A stretch of DNA of 43,687 nt, taken from NCBI RefSeq assembly GCF_025398335.1, contig NZ_JAODOO010000024.1, positions 1-43,687 on the forward strand. The letters are read 5' to 3'. Position numbers and translations under genes: made by a program. Shown piece after piece: positions 1-8,460 of this stretch (its first letter is position 1; each line of letters starts with the position of its first letter). The notes below the pieces were generated by a model. That model worked only from the letters and a program-made list of their open reading frames with translations, was not told the DNA's origin and did not search any database. The DNA comes from Clostridium sp. CX1 (GTDB lineage Bacteria > Bacillota > Clostridia > Clostridiales > Clostridiaceae).

Positions 1-30
1 TTTTATAAAGTAGAACTGTTATATTAACAT

Positions 31-1419
31 TTATGCAGTTTCAGCTATGTCGTTATCATTATTACCAGAGTCTTTATCTTCTAACAGTTTTACAAGCTTC
101 TTATCAAATAAGAACAGTAATGCTGCACATACAAATAAGATGACCGGAATGATAACATAGGACTGCATTATTGGATATTTTGAAGCAATAGCATACAGGT
201 ATCCATAGGATTTACCTGCAACAAAGGTAGCAAAAATCCAAACTCCCATTAATACTGAGTAGATTTTGTTTGGTGCGTACTTAGTAACAAAGGAATTTCC
301 AAGTGGTGAGAACAACATTTCTCCTATACTAAGAAGTATACCAAATGCTATGATCCAAACTATGCTTGCCTTAGATGTATCTGCTGCCCCTACACCTCTT
401 GAAAGTTCTGCAAATACAAGCATCAAGAACGACATTCCTAGAAAACCAAGTCCTAGCGCTAACTTTTTGAATAAACTTAAATCACCCTTAGGACCCTTGG
501 AAAGCTTAAACCACAATGCGGCTAATACTGGTCCAAGAGCAATACATACCAAACCATTTAGAGAGTCGAACCATGAAAGAGGCACTGCAAAGCTACCTAG
601 ATTCATGTTAACGAACTGAGCGCCGTAATCGTAAACAGCCAAATAAGTTAGATACCAGAATACCCAGAATACAACTGAAAACATAGATACTAAGACAATT
701 GCAAAAACCTTTCTTTTCTCCACTTTTGTTAATGGCTTGACTTCAGTTTCAACTTTCTTTTCAACGTGTTTACCCTCTTTAAAAGGCTTTTTACCTACTT
801 CTCCAAGAAATCTTGTCCCAAAAAGAAACCATAAAGCATCAATAAGACAGATGGCACCGCATACTTGAAACGCAGGTCTAAATCCCTGAATAGCACCATT
901 TGCAAAAGTAGTTGCTACAAGAATACCAACAAATGTTGTTCCAATAAAGGATCCCAAGTTAACAAAGGAATATTGAACTGAAAATGCTGAATCCAGCTGT
1001 TTCTCATCTTCAAATAAAGAACCGTTAATTGCGGAAACATTACCTTTGAAAAGGCCCGTACCAATGGCTACAAGGGCCACCATTATATTCATAGTTGTAA
1101 CACTGGTTGCGAATCCACCTACAAAGTATCCCACAGCCATCAAAGCTAATCCAACAGGAATACAGTATCTAGCGCCGATATATCTATCGGAAATGTATCC
1201 ACCAACAATAGGTGCAAGGTAAGTAAAAGCAACAAGATTTGATTGAATAAGTGCAGCCTCAACCTTTGTGAGACCTAATCCACCTGTTACCACCGTAGCA
1301 GCAACAAAAACGAAAATTAAATACTTGGCAGAATAATATGCCATTCTTTCTAACATGAATGATATTGAACAAACATAGAAACCAAAAGGACGTTTGTTCT
1401 TTGCTAGTGTTTCACTCAT
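31..1419 (-). CDS. POT/PTR-family peptide MFS transporter
   Basis: Proton-coupled oligopeptide symporter of the POT (PTR2) family, an inner-membrane protein of 462 residues with about 12 to 14 hydrophobic segments. The N-terminal signature E-R-M-A-Y-Y (family ExxERFxYY) sits in the first helix, followed by the conserved GG(Y)I(S)D loop between helices 2 and 3. A longer frame opens at 1473, but ATG at 1417-1419 is preceded by a perfect AAAGGAGG 7 nt away, so I use it. The C-terminal tail is short, acidic and soluble. Known POT members import di- and tripeptides with protons; the substrate here is inferred. The gene is transcribed alone from a strong promoter about 410 nt upstream, leaving an unusually long leader. 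Confidence 0.9.
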   Translation of the reverse strand: MSETLAKNKRPFGFYVCSISFMLERMAYYSAKYLIFVFVAATVVTGGLGLTKVEAALIQSNLVAFTYLAPIVGGYISDRYIGARYCIPVGLALMAVGYFVGGFATSVTTMNIMVALVAIGTGLFKGNVSAINGSLFEDEKQLDSAFSVQYSFVNLGSFIGTTFVGILVATTFANGAIQGFRPAFQVCGAICLIDALWFLFGTRFLGEVGKKPFKEGKHVEKKVETEVKPLTKVEKRKVFAIVLVSMFSVVFWVFWYLTYLAVYDYGAQFVNMNLGSFAVPLSWFDSLNGLVCIALGPVLAALWFKLSKGPKGDLSLFKKLALGLGFLGMSFLMLVFAELSRGVGAADTSKASIVWIIAFGILLSIGEMLFSPLGNSFVTKYAPNKIYSVLMGVWIFATFVAGKSYGYLYAIASKYPIMQSYVIIPVILFVCAALLFLFDKKLVKLLEDKDSGNNDNDIAETA

Positions 1420-2016
1420 AATTTTCCTCCTTTGAATATATTTTTTATTTCTCCTGTATAGGATTTCAGCCACACCCTCTATCCATCACTTAGGTGCTCT
1501 GCTAATTTCTCGTACACAAGTTTATGATAACTATTTAATATAGTTTTTCATCACCGTTAAGCTCTTCCGTATTTATGACATACGAATATATTGGAGCATA
1601 GATAACTGCATAAAAATACAAATTTTCTGCTTCAACTTTTTTGGTGTAATCTGGAATACTTTCCTTCAACAAGAAAAACGTTTTCACCAACTAGTCTATG
1701 GCAACTTTCTCATATTATACTGATAAATTAGTTGTACTTAATGTTAATTAAACTTTTTTCTTAGTACTAATAGTTTGACCTTTATCATTACCATAATTTT
1801 GTTTTAAGCACTGCAAGATTTAACTCACAATGTAATTATATGATATAGCATTATTTTGTCAAGTAAATTTAAAATATCAACCTCTTATTAGACAAAATTC
1901 TAAGCTTCTGACAGAGTTTACCTATGGTTATGGTTTAATATGTCTATTATAATGACAATTAAAGACTTTTCTCATATCTGAAACTTAGAATTTGCTAATT
2001 AAAAATTTAACTTATG
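1420..2016 (-). other. 597-nt non-coding stretch holding the long leader of the POT transporter
   Basis: No convincing gene. From the promoter at 1835-1862 a transcript would start near 1828 and run about 410 nt before the transporter start codon. Near its 3' end (about 1460-1500, minus strand) AGCACC can pair with GGGTGT and GGAT with ATCC, which together could make a small pseudoknot shortly before the ribosome binding site. I do not recognise a known riboswitch or a T-box core sequence. An open frame of 50 codons (1535-1687, minus) lies inside the leader but has no good ribosome binding site. Confidence 0.5.
1835..1862 (-). promoter_or_regulatory. Sigma-A promoter for the POT transporter
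   Basis: On the minus strand TTGACA (1857-1862) is followed after 16 nt by TATAAT (1835-1840), both perfect consensus hexamers. It points toward the transporter at 1419 and nothing else lies between, so it defines a roughly 410-nt leader. Confidence 0.75.
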
Positions 2017-2832
2017 TTATTTTACAAAGCGTCCCTGTTCTGGTACCGCAATTTCTTTAAAGTCATTAACTAACATTAGTAGGTGTTCTCTTAATTTCTC
2101 TCCCTTCATTGGTAAACCATGACTGACTATTGCCAATGCCGGCTTTAATTCTGCAATTTTTTTCACTGATTGCTCTGCTGCCTTCCAGTCTGTAGTTAAA
2201 TATTTAGGTGGTCCACTTATCTGTTCTTCTTGGCTAAGCACGGAGAATAGTGATTCCTGTTTTAAAGTACAGAAGGCATCTGCTGCTATAACTGTACGGT
2301 CTCTATCACGAAATAATGAAATATGCCCTTCTGTATGTCCCGGTGTATGTATCCAGGTCCACTCTGGCATACCAGGCACTGTTCCATCCTGTGGTAAAGA
2401 GTGAATCTTATCACCTAGATTTAAAGCCTTGTGCGGGAAGGCTGAAGACATTTCTGATACCAATCCACCATCTACTGTTGAGTCTCCTTGAGGATAGTCC
2501 TTCTTCCCTGTAAGATAAGGAAGCTCTAACTGATGAGCGTATACTGGTATATTCCAATGATTTGCTAAATTAATCACTGATCCCACATGATCAAAATGAC
2601 CATGAGTAAGTATAATTGCTTTCGGTTTAGTATTCTTACCAAATCTTTCCGATACCTCTTTTAAAATAAAATCTGTTGAATTTTCCATACCTGTATCCAC
2701 AAGAACAAATCCATCTTTACTTCCTACTAAACAGGCATTAACAATAGTAAATTGTAAAAGTACAATGTCTTCTGTAACTTGTTCGGATTTCATGGTAACA
2801 TTAGATATTTTGTGAAGCATTTCAGTTATCAT
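2017..2832 (-). CDS. Metallo-beta-lactamase-fold hydrolase
   Basis: 271-residue cytoplasmic metallo-hydrolase. The signature T-H-G-H-F-D-H-V-G (about residues 75-83) is the HxHxDH two-metal motif. The later H-T-P-G-H-T-E-G-H and A-D-A-F segments supply the third histidine and bridging aspartate, and V-S-H-G-L-P near the C-terminus supplies the last histidine. It resembles the YflN/glyoxalase II-like branch rather than true beta-lactamases; no signal peptide is present. Start ATG at 2830-2832 has GGAGG 8 nt upstream. It appears monocistronic. The physiological substrate (a thioester, lactone or similar) cannot be told from sequence. Confidence 0.85.
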   Translation of the reverse strand: MITEMLHKISNVTMKSEQVTEDIVLLQFTIVNACLVGSKDGFVLVDTGMENSTDFILKEVSERFGKNTKPKAIILTHGHFDHVGSVINLANHWNIPVYAHQLELPYLTGKKDYPQGDSTVDGGLVSEMSSAFPHKALNLGDKIHSLPQDGTVPGMPEWTWIHTPGHTEGHISLFRDRDRTVIAADAFCTLKQESLFSVLSQEEQISGPPKYLTTDWKAAEQSVKKIAELKPALAIVSHGLPMKGEKLREHLLMLVNDFKEIAVPEQGRFVK

Positions 2833-2993
2833 TATAAATACCTCCAGTAAATAACTTTAATTTACTCATATTCTATAGATATTATGTGCATATTAAAATC
2901 ACTATATTACTAGAAGCTTTAACTATCCAATAGCCTTGTCAACTTCTTCACAAGTTTGTTATTTTCAAAACATGGTTATATAACCAATATTAA

Positions 2994-3027
2994 AAGACTG
3001 ATGTCAAAATATATAATCATCAGTCTT
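2994..3027 (-). terminator. Terminator of the PAP2 gene
   Basis: Ten-base perfect inverted repeat AAGACTGATG / CATCAGTCTT with a 14-nt loop. On the minus strand it begins inside the last codons of the PAP2 gene and is followed by TTTTAAT. Confidence 0.6.
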
Positions 3028-3592
3028 CTTTTATAGTAAAGCCTTGTTTAGGAACTCCCAATTTATATTTTTTATCTGATGGATAAAATCTTAGCACTAT
3101 CTTTGCGGAAAATAATCCCACTATAACTCCTGTTAAGATATCTGATGGATAATGCACAAAGAGATATAGTCTTGATAAGGCTATCAGCACCGCTAGTATA
3201 GTAATCGGCAATCTATATTTTTTAAACTGAGTTGCTAGTATACCTGCAGCAGCAAAGGCTGTTGATGTATGCCCTGACGGAAAAGAGTATGATGATGGCT
3301 TAGGTATTATTAAATCAACAGTTGGCACTAGTACAAAAGGTCTCTGTCTTTGAAATAAATGTTTCAATATTCCTTCTCCAATAATAGTATTCACCAATAA
3401 TGCTAGTCCACATATTAATCCAATCCTTCTATACCTTTTGGTAATCACTAAAGCAACTGTTATAGTGATCCAAAGTATGCCTCCATTTCCCAAATAAGTT
3501 ATGAATGGTACTATTCTATCTAGTATAGGATTTTGCAAATTATCATGGATAAACCTTAGCAAATTTAGGTCCATATTTTGTAGGCTTTGCAT
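3020..3592 (-). CDS. PAP2-family membrane phosphatase (undecaprenyl-diphosphatase-like)
   Basis: 190-residue polytopic membrane protein of the type 2 phosphatidic acid phosphatase family. All three active-site motifs are visible: K-H-L-F-Q-R-Q-R-P (KX6RP), P-S-G-H-T-S, and S-R-L-Y-L-F-V-H-Y-P-S-D (SRX5HX3D). About five or six helices surround them. Bacterial members of this size (BcrC, YodM and relatives) dephosphorylate undecaprenyl pyrophosphate or phosphatidylglycerol phosphate at the outer face of the membrane. The ATG at 3590-3592 is chosen over the GTG one codon upstream because GGGAGG lies 8 nt before the ATG. The terminator hairpin uses the last coding bases. Confidence 0.88.
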   Translation of the reverse strand: MQSLQNMDLNLLRFIHDNLQNPILDRIVPFITYLGNGGILWITITVALVITKRYRRIGLICGLALLVNTIIGEGILKHLFQRQRPFVLVPTVDLIIPKPSSYSFPSGHTSTAFAAAGILATQFKKYRLPITILAVLIALSRLYLFVHYPSDILTGVIVGLFSAKIVLRFYPSDKKYKLGVPKQGFTIKED

Positions 3593-3718
3593 CACAATTA
3601 CCTCCCCTTTATCCTAAATATAAGGTTTCATTTTAATAACCTCTTCCTGATAGTATATATAATACAATATTTTTTTTACTTATAGTAGTACTTTTTATTG
3701 TCATTGGAGGAGTAATTA

Positions 3719-3787
3719 ATGGATTATTTATTCCTAATTTTAGCTTTAGTGGTAACTATAATTAAGAACAACTTGGAAGCAAGGTAG
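3719..3787 (+). CDS. Putative 22-residue hydrophobic peptide
   Basis: A short open frame with a strong ribosome binding site: GGAGGAG ends 7 nt before ATG. The peptide starts M-D-Y-L-F, continues with about 13 hydrophobic residues (L-I-L-A-L-V-V-T-I-I) and ends with the polar tail K-N-N-L-E-A-R, so it could span or sit in the membrane. I do not recognise a family. The second half of its coding sequence is copied 63 bp downstream (3807-3836) without a start codon. It could be a real small membrane protein, a type I toxin-like peptide, or a leader of the gene at 3894. Confidence 0.4.
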   Translation: MDYLFLILALVVTIIKNNLEAR

Positions 3788-3836
3788 TAGGTTCCTGGAT
3801 AATCTTCTTTAGTGATAACTATAATTAAGAATAACT
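3744..3836 (+). repeat. Imperfect 30-bp direct repeat, two copies
   Basis: Copies at 3744-3773 and 3807-3836 match at 28 of 30 positions, spaced 63 bp start to start. The first copy lies inside the 22-codon ORF; in the second copy the same frame would read L-V-I-T-I-I-K-N-N then stop. One difference is synonymous and the other changes Val to Ile. Either a decayed tandem duplication of the small gene or a pair of protein-binding sites before the gene at 3894. Confidence 0.7.
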
Positions 3837-3893
3837 AGCTTATAAAAAAGTAATAATAAAATAAATACTACTAGTTTAAAGGAGAGAATTTTC

Positions 3894-5222
3894 ATGATTG
3901 AAGGTATTACAGGATACGTTTCAAATGCTTTAATTGACAATATGCTTCCAAAGTTACTTACAACTCAGTACGGTGAAAATCTTTTTGACACAGTAACAAC
4001 TGCACAAAAGGTAACAGTTCATGCAGCACTAGAAGCTTGTTTGAGAGGAGAACTGGGAAAAGCACTTGAACGCCCTTTAGGAAGTCCTAATGTGCATTCC
4101 TACTGGAGTAAACTTTTCTTAAATCCTACTCAGTTGTTTTCACTGCCTACAGCTGATAACACTACTATAAGCACAGAAGTTACAATAGGAAAAAATGCAA
4201 AAAAACCATTAAAGTTAAGCATGCCTATAATGATTTCAGCAATGTCCTATGGTGGTTCCTTAAGTCTTGATGCAAAGGTTTCATTAGCAAAAGCTGCTAG
4301 TAAAGTAGGTACAGCTACTAATACAGGTGAATCTGCTCTTTCAAATGAGGAAAGAGAAAGTGCCAGCCTTCTTATAGGTCAATATAATCGATATGAAGTA
4401 ATGAATACAAAAGATCAACTTTCAAGACTTGATGCTATAGAGGTGCAACTAGGTCAGGGTGCTTGGGGCGGTGCATTACCTGCTAATATTAAGGCAGATA
4501 AAATAAGACAACACATGCGAGAAACTTGGCACCTAAAACATGGGCAAGACGGAATTCGTGGAGCAAGATTTAAAGGTATAAACAGTTCGCAGGATATCAT
4601 TAACTTGTTAAATAATTTAAAATCTCAGTATGATGTGCCTATTGGAGTTAAAATTGCAGGTACTCATTACATTGAAAAGGAATTAGACGTAATTTTACAA
4701 ACAAATGTAGATTTTATAGTAATCGATGGTTCCGAAGGTGGTACCGCAGCATCTATGGTTACTCTGCAGGATGATGTAGGACTTCCAACATTGTATTCTC
4801 TATCAAGGGCAGCAAAATACCTGGATAGTAAGGGTGTAAAGAATAAGTATGACTTGATTATAACTGGCGGTTTAAAAACACCTGGAGATTTTGTTAAAGC
4901 ATTAGCCCTTGGTGCTAATGCAGTTTATATAGGAACAATAGCACTTATGGCACTAATTCAAAGTCAAATTACTAAGGCTCTTCCTGAATATCCTGCTCCA
5001 CAAATGGTGCTGTATAATGGAAAGCTAACAGACAGGCTCGATATTGATAGAGGCGCTGAAACATTAGCTAATTTTTTAACTTCTTCTGTAGAAGAGATGA
5101 AGCTAGTATTAATTGCAATGGGAAAGGATAACATAAACCAGCTGAATTCTAAGGATTTAGTTTCCGTTGATAAGGAACTCTCAGAGGTTTTAGGAATAGG
5201 CTACGCTGGTTATCCTTCTTAA
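3894..5222 (+). CDS. FMN-binding glutamate synthase-like protein
   Basis: 442-residue protein matching the central FMN-binding TIM barrel of the large subunit of glutamate synthase (GltB/archaeal GltS type). Recognisable pieces are S-A-M-S-Y-G-G-S, N-T-G-E-S-A, the substrate/FMN region Q-L-G-Q-G-A-W-G-G, and D-G-S-E-G-G-T-A-A. It lacks the N-terminal amidotransferase domain and the cysteine cluster of complete glutamate synthase, so by itself it cannot use glutamine in the usual way. Stand-alone forms are common in anaerobes and mostly uncharacterised. Start ATG has AAAGGAGAG upstream. It appears monocistronic and ends at a strong hairpin. Confidence 0.85.
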   Translation: MIEGITGYVSNALIDNMLPKLLTTQYGENLFDTVTTAQKVTVHAALEACLRGELGKALERPLGSPNVHSYWSKLFLNPTQLFSLPTADNTTISTEVTIGKNAKKPLKLSMPIMISAMSYGGSLSLDAKVSLAKAASKVGTATNTGESALSNEERESASLLIGQYNRYEVMNTKDQLSRLDAIEVQLGQGAWGGALPANIKADKIRQHMRETWHLKHGQDGIRGARFKGINSSQDIINLLNNLKSQYDVPIGVKIAGTHYIEKELDVILQTNVDFIVIDGSEGGTAASMVTLQDDVGLPTLYSLSRAAKYLDSKGVKNKYDLIITGGLKTPGDFVKALALGANAVYIGTIALMALIQSQITKALPEYPAPQMVLYNGKLTDRLDIDRGAETLANFLTSSVEEMKLVLIAMGKDNINQLNSKDLVSVDKELSEVLGIGYAGYPS

Positions 5223-5230
5223 ATACTTAA

Positions 5231-5278
5231 GGAGAGTTCATTAATTTACCCTTGGGAATTAATGAACTCTCCTGTTTT
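5231..5278 (+). terminator. Terminator between convergent genes
   Basis: A perfect 16-bp stem (5231-5246 with 5257-5272), a 10-nt loop and a TGTTTTAT tail, immediately after the glutamate synthase-like gene and abutting the end of the convergent flotillin gene. Confidence 0.85.
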
Positions 5279-6665
5279 ATATCTCTACTTCATCTCTCTG
5301 CTCTTCTTTGAGCAAGTCGCCTTTTAAATATTTTGGCAGTTCCATGCCAGCTGTTTTGAAAACATCCTCTAGTGGTGGGATAGATTTCATCATTCCAGAA
5401 AGAAAATTAGCAGTAGCTGGTGTTCCATTACCGCCCATACTATCCCAAACAGTAATCTTATCAATTTTAATATTTTTAATAGCCTCAACCTGAAGTTTAA
5501 CAAGTTCCTCCATTTTATCAGCCATCATAAGCATTACTGCATTTTGTGCATCATCTCCTGCTGCCTCTACGATCCTTTTAAAACCTTCTGCCTGTTTACT
5601 TAGTATTTCCATTGTACCTTTAGCCTGCGCTTCCATCTTAGCAAGTATCGCATCTGCTTCCCCTTTTGCCTGTCTTCTGATTCTCTCCGCTTCTGCTTCA
5701 GCATCAATTTCTGCTTTTCTTTTTTCAATTTCTGCATGGACTATAATATCTGCTTCCTTAGTTGCTCTTTCTCTTTCAGCACGAGACTTCTCTGCTAGCT
5801 CCTCTGCTATATATGCTTCCTCTAACGCCTTTGCTGCCTGAACCTTTTCTGCAGCTATAGCTCTCCTGTTTGCTTCCGCTTCCTTTTCTCTCTTTTCTGC
5901 CTCTGAGTTAGCAACAGTTATTTTTGCTAAATTCTCCCCTTGCAGCGCCTTAGCATTTGCTTCTGATACACTGACTCTCTCTTCTTGTTTAGCATTAGCC
6001 TCACCTATAGCTCCGTCACGGTTTTTCTCTGCAACAGATTTTTTTGCATCATTTATAGCTTTAGCTGCTGCTTCCTTACCGAGGGCTTCAATATATCCAG
6101 ATTCATCCTTAATATCTGTTACATTAACATTTATAAGTTTTAAACCTATTTTCTTAAGTTCTGCTTCAACATTTTGAGAAACATTAGCAAGAAACTTATC
6201 TCTATCACAATTGATTTCTTCAATGTCCATTGTAGCTATAACCAGTCTTAGCTGACCAAATATAATATCTTTAGCAAGTTCTTGAATATCTCTTAGTTGT
6301 AATCCTAGCAATCTTTCAGCTGCATTAGGCATGATGGTAGGTTCTGTAGAAATACCTACAGTAAACCTTGAAGGAACATCAACCCTTATATTTTGTTTAC
6401 TTAAGGCATTGGTTAAATTTACTTCTATAGAAATAGGAGTTAAATCTAAAAACTCATAACTTTGAATTACAGGCCAAATAAATGCTGCACCACCATGTAT
6501 ACATTTGGCAGAACGAGAAGCTCCGTCGTTCCCTTTGCCAGTTTTACCGTAAACTACAAGAACCTTATCTGATGGACATTTTTTATACCTGGAAACTACT
6601 GAAATAACAGTAATAAAAATTACCGCTATAATAACTGAAATTAGTATAATTGAAGAAAATTCCAC
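5277..6665 (-). CDS. floT: Flotillin (SPFH-domain protein)
   Basis: 462-residue flotillin related to Bacillus FloT/YuaG. One N-terminal membrane segment (about residues 5-25, I-I-L-I-S-V-I-I-A-V type) is followed by an SPFH domain to about residue 210. A long Ala/Glu/Lys-rich coiled coil follows (about 210-350), then a C-terminal region. Flotillins scaffold membrane microdomains and modulate fluidity. The frame also has a TTG two codons upstream (6671), but the AGGGGG site is only 2-3 nt from it and 8 nt from the GTG at 6663-6665, so the GTG is preferred. The gene lies 17 nt downstream of an NfeD-like gene, the same order as yuaF-yuaG. Confidence 0.9.
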   Translation of the reverse strand: MEFSSIILISVIIAVIFITVISVVSRYKKCPSDKVLVVYGKTGKGNDGASRSAKCIHGGAAFIWPVIQSYEFLDLTPISIEVNLTNALSKQNIRVDVPSRFTVGISTEPTIMPNAAERLLGLQLRDIQELAKDIIFGQLRLVIATMDIEEINCDRDKFLANVSQNVEAELKKIGLKLINVNVTDIKDESGYIEALGKEAAAKAINDAKKSVAEKNRDGAIGEANAKQEERVSVSEANAKALQGENLAKITVANSEAEKREKEAEANRRAIAAEKVQAAKALEEAYIAEELAEKSRAERERATKEADIIVHAEIEKRKAEIDAEAEAERIRRQAKGEADAILAKMEAQAKGTMEILSKQAEGFKRIVEAAGDDAQNAVMLMMADKMEELVKLQVEAIKNIKIDKITVWDSMGGNGTPATANFLSGMMKSIPPLEDVFKTAGMELPKYLKGDLLKEEQRDEVEI

Positions 6666-6682
6666 AAGCAAATCCCCCTAAC

Positions 6683-7300
6683 TTAGTTTATTTTTTCAAC
6701 CAACAAAAGTTGGTTATCAACAACTTTAATAACTATTACTTTCTCTCCTGTAGTCAGTTTTTCTCCATAAGTAACAGCATCCATAGTCCTTAAGACCCCT
6801 TGCACCACTACCTGTATTTTTCCTGAGCCTTCCCCCTGTTTTGGTATGGTTAAATAAACTTCTCCTTCTTTTCCAATGGCATTATTAATATCCATGTTTC
6901 CTTCTTCTGTAAGTTTTTGAACAAAGTAATATATAAAGGAAACAACAAACATCATTATAAATCCTAAGGACATAGCTATTAGCAATGAAGTCAAATGCTC
7001 TTTACCATGCCTTTCAGCTACAATTCCTGCCCATGAAAACACGGTAAAAAATACAGTTATACTTCTTATTGTAAATAATTTAAATTTAACATCTAAAATA
7101 CCTGATGAATTTTCATTGCCCAATATACTATGCTCATGAAAATCTTGAGACATATCTAAATTATGCACTTCAAAGTCATGTCCATTCTCTACTCCCAATA
7201 AAGTCATAATAGTCTGAATCACAAAAATAATACTGGAAGGAAAAGCCACTATCCAAAAAAACCTTTCGAAGACTGGTATACCATTCCACCATTCTATCAT
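6683..7300 (-). CDS. NfeD-family membrane protein
   Basis: 205-residue partner of the flotillin. Membrane segments occur near residues 12-32 and in the middle (about 90-135), and the C-terminal 65 residues look like the OB-fold NfeD domain (G-K-E-G-E-V-Y-L-T then G-E-K-V-I-V-I-K-V-V). It lacks the ClpP-like protease domain of long NfeD proteins, as does YuaF. An upstream extension of the frame to 7495 exists, but ATG at 7298-7300 has GGGGGAGAG before it and begins with the hydrophobic segment. Probably co-transcribed with the flotillin and anchored in the same membrane complex (inference from family). Confidence 0.82.
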   Translation of the reverse strand: MIEWWNGIPVFERFFWIVAFPSSIIFVIQTIMTLLGVENGHDFEVHNLDMSQDFHEHSILGNENSSGILDVKFKLFTIRSITVFFTVFSWAGIVAERHGKEHLTSLLIAMSLGFIMMFVVSFIYYFVQKLTEEGNMDINNAIGKEGEVYLTIPKQGEGSGKIQVVVQGVLRTMDAVTYGEKLTTGEKVIVIKVVDNQLLLVEKIN

Positions 7301-7494
7301 AACTCTCCCCCTTTCCCATTCAATACCATTATACCATAAAACTGTAAACCATCTTGCTTTTCTCATTAAATAATTTTGTTTATTTATAAATTCAGCCTTT
7401 TCCCTATTTATCTTTAGACTACCTATAGATAAATATTCCATAATATGATAATTTATTATCATGTATTTAAGTAAAGAATAACAAGAGAGGAGCA

Positions 7495-7836
7495 ATGCAC
7501 TTGGAAATTATTAAATCAATATTTTATTTTATACTAGCTGGATTATTTGAAATAGGTGGAGGCTACTTAGTGTGGATGTGGATAAGGGATGGTAAAAGTT
7601 TTTGGTATGGATTAGCTGGTGCTATTTCTTTAATTATCTACGGAGTTGTACCAACTCTTCAACCGCCTAACTCTAACTTCGGAAGAGTTTACGCCGCTTA
7701 TGGTGGAATTTTCATAGTTCTTTCAATTTTATGGGGATGGAAGATAGATAACATAGTTCCTGATAGATTTGATTTAATTGGTGGATTTATCGCTCTCATT
7801 GGAGTACTAATAATTATGTATTCTCCACGAGGATAA
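7495..7836 (+). CDS. YnfA/UPF0060-family small membrane protein
   Basis: 113-residue protein with four helices and the UPF0060 signature [14 protein letters not shown] near the N-terminus and [12 protein letters not shown] in the middle. The family is distantly SMR-like; E. coli YnfA has been reported to act in drug efflux, but function is not settled. AGGAG ends only 2 nt before the ATG used here, whereas a TTG two codons later (7501) has an ideal 8-nt spacing, so translation may start there. The MarR gene follows 31 nt later, suggesting a regulator plus efflux pair. Confidence 0.88.
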   Translation: MHLEIIKSIFYFILAGLFEIGGGYLVWMWIRDGKSFWYGLAGAISLIIYGVVPTLQPPNSNFGRVYAAYGGIFIVLSILWGWKIDNIVPDRFDLIGGFIALIGVLIIMYSPRG

Positions 7837-7867
7837 CAATACAAACAAATAGGTAAAGGAGTGGTGC

Positions 7868-8326
7868 ATGGTGAATCAACAACTAATCAATTATGCTGAG
7901 GAAATTATAGATATATTTAGATTGTTAAGCAAAATTTTAAAAGGCCATATAACAAAAGAAGCAGATGACTTGGGTTTCACAGTTCCCCAAATAATGCTTA
8001 TAAATATTCTATCTGAACATCCAGGGATCACCCTAAATGAATTAAGTAAAAGATTGAGCTTATCCAAAAGCACCGTTTCTGGAATTGTAGATCGTCTAGA
8101 GAAAAATGGCAACCTAATAAGAGAAATTCCTGAAGAAAATCGTAGAACTGTTAGAATATTTCTATCTGAAAACTGTCCGGACTTTAAGCGGATTAGAGAT
8201 ATTAAAACCCAACATCTTTCCAAAATTCTAGATGAATTAGGCATAGAAGAAACAGAAAAATTCCTTATTTCCTTCAATAAACTTAAGGACGCTACTATAA
8301 GTTATGAAAAAGATTTTCTCAAATAG
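7868..8326 (+). CDS. MarR-family transcriptional regulator
   Basis: 152-residue winged-helix regulator. Helices Q-I-M-L-I-N-I-L-S-E-H-P and T-L-N-E-L-S-K-R-L-S-L-S-K-S-T-V-S-G-I-V-D-R-L-E form the DNA-binding core, followed by the wing with basic and acidic residues (E-E-N-R-R-T-V-R-I). Flanking N- and C-terminal helices would form the dimer interface. MarR proteins usually repress adjacent efflux or stress genes, and the upstream YnfA gene in the same direction is the natural target. AAGGAG lies 6 nt before the ATG; a GTG follows directly. The ligand is unknown. Confidence 0.9.
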   Translation: MVNQQLINYAEEIIDIFRLLSKILKGHITKEADDLGFTVPQIMLINILSEHPGITLNELSKRLSLSKSTVSGIVDRLEKNGNLIREIPEENRRTVRIFLSENCPDFKRIRDIKTQHLSKILDELGIEETEKFLISFNKLKDATISYEKDFLK

Positions 8327-8361
8327 TGGAATGACTTGTAATCTCATTCCACTATTCATTT
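8323..8361 (+). terminator. Terminator of the YnfA-MarR unit
   Basis: A perfect 12-bp stem (8323-8334 with 8344-8355) beginning in the stop codon of the MarR gene, then an ATTCATTT tail. Confidence 0.7.
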
Positions 8362-8460
8362 AATATTTGGATGTAGATAAAGCAAATCAAAAAAAGCATT
8401 ATGCAAACTAATATGTATCAATAACACTCTCCTATATCTTTTTTCTAAAAGTATATATTT

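Noticed and set aside
1420-1560. T-box or known riboswitch before the POT transporter
   Set aside because: The GGGTGTGG segment only loosely resembles a T-box; the ACCGCG part and a terminator are missing.
3020-3022. UGA ending the PAP2 gene as another selenocysteine codon
   Set aside because: It is at the normal C-terminus, is part of a terminator hairpin, and nothing homologous follows.
7301-7495. N-terminal extension of the NfeD-like protein
   Set aside because: No ribosome binding site at 7495; GGGGGAGAG stands before ATG 7300, and the extension covers the divergent promoter region.
8364-8432. About 21-codon minus frame after the FAD oxidoreductase with AGGAGAG before a TTG
   Set aside because: The peptide has no recognisable feature and only a TTG start; not enough to call a gene.
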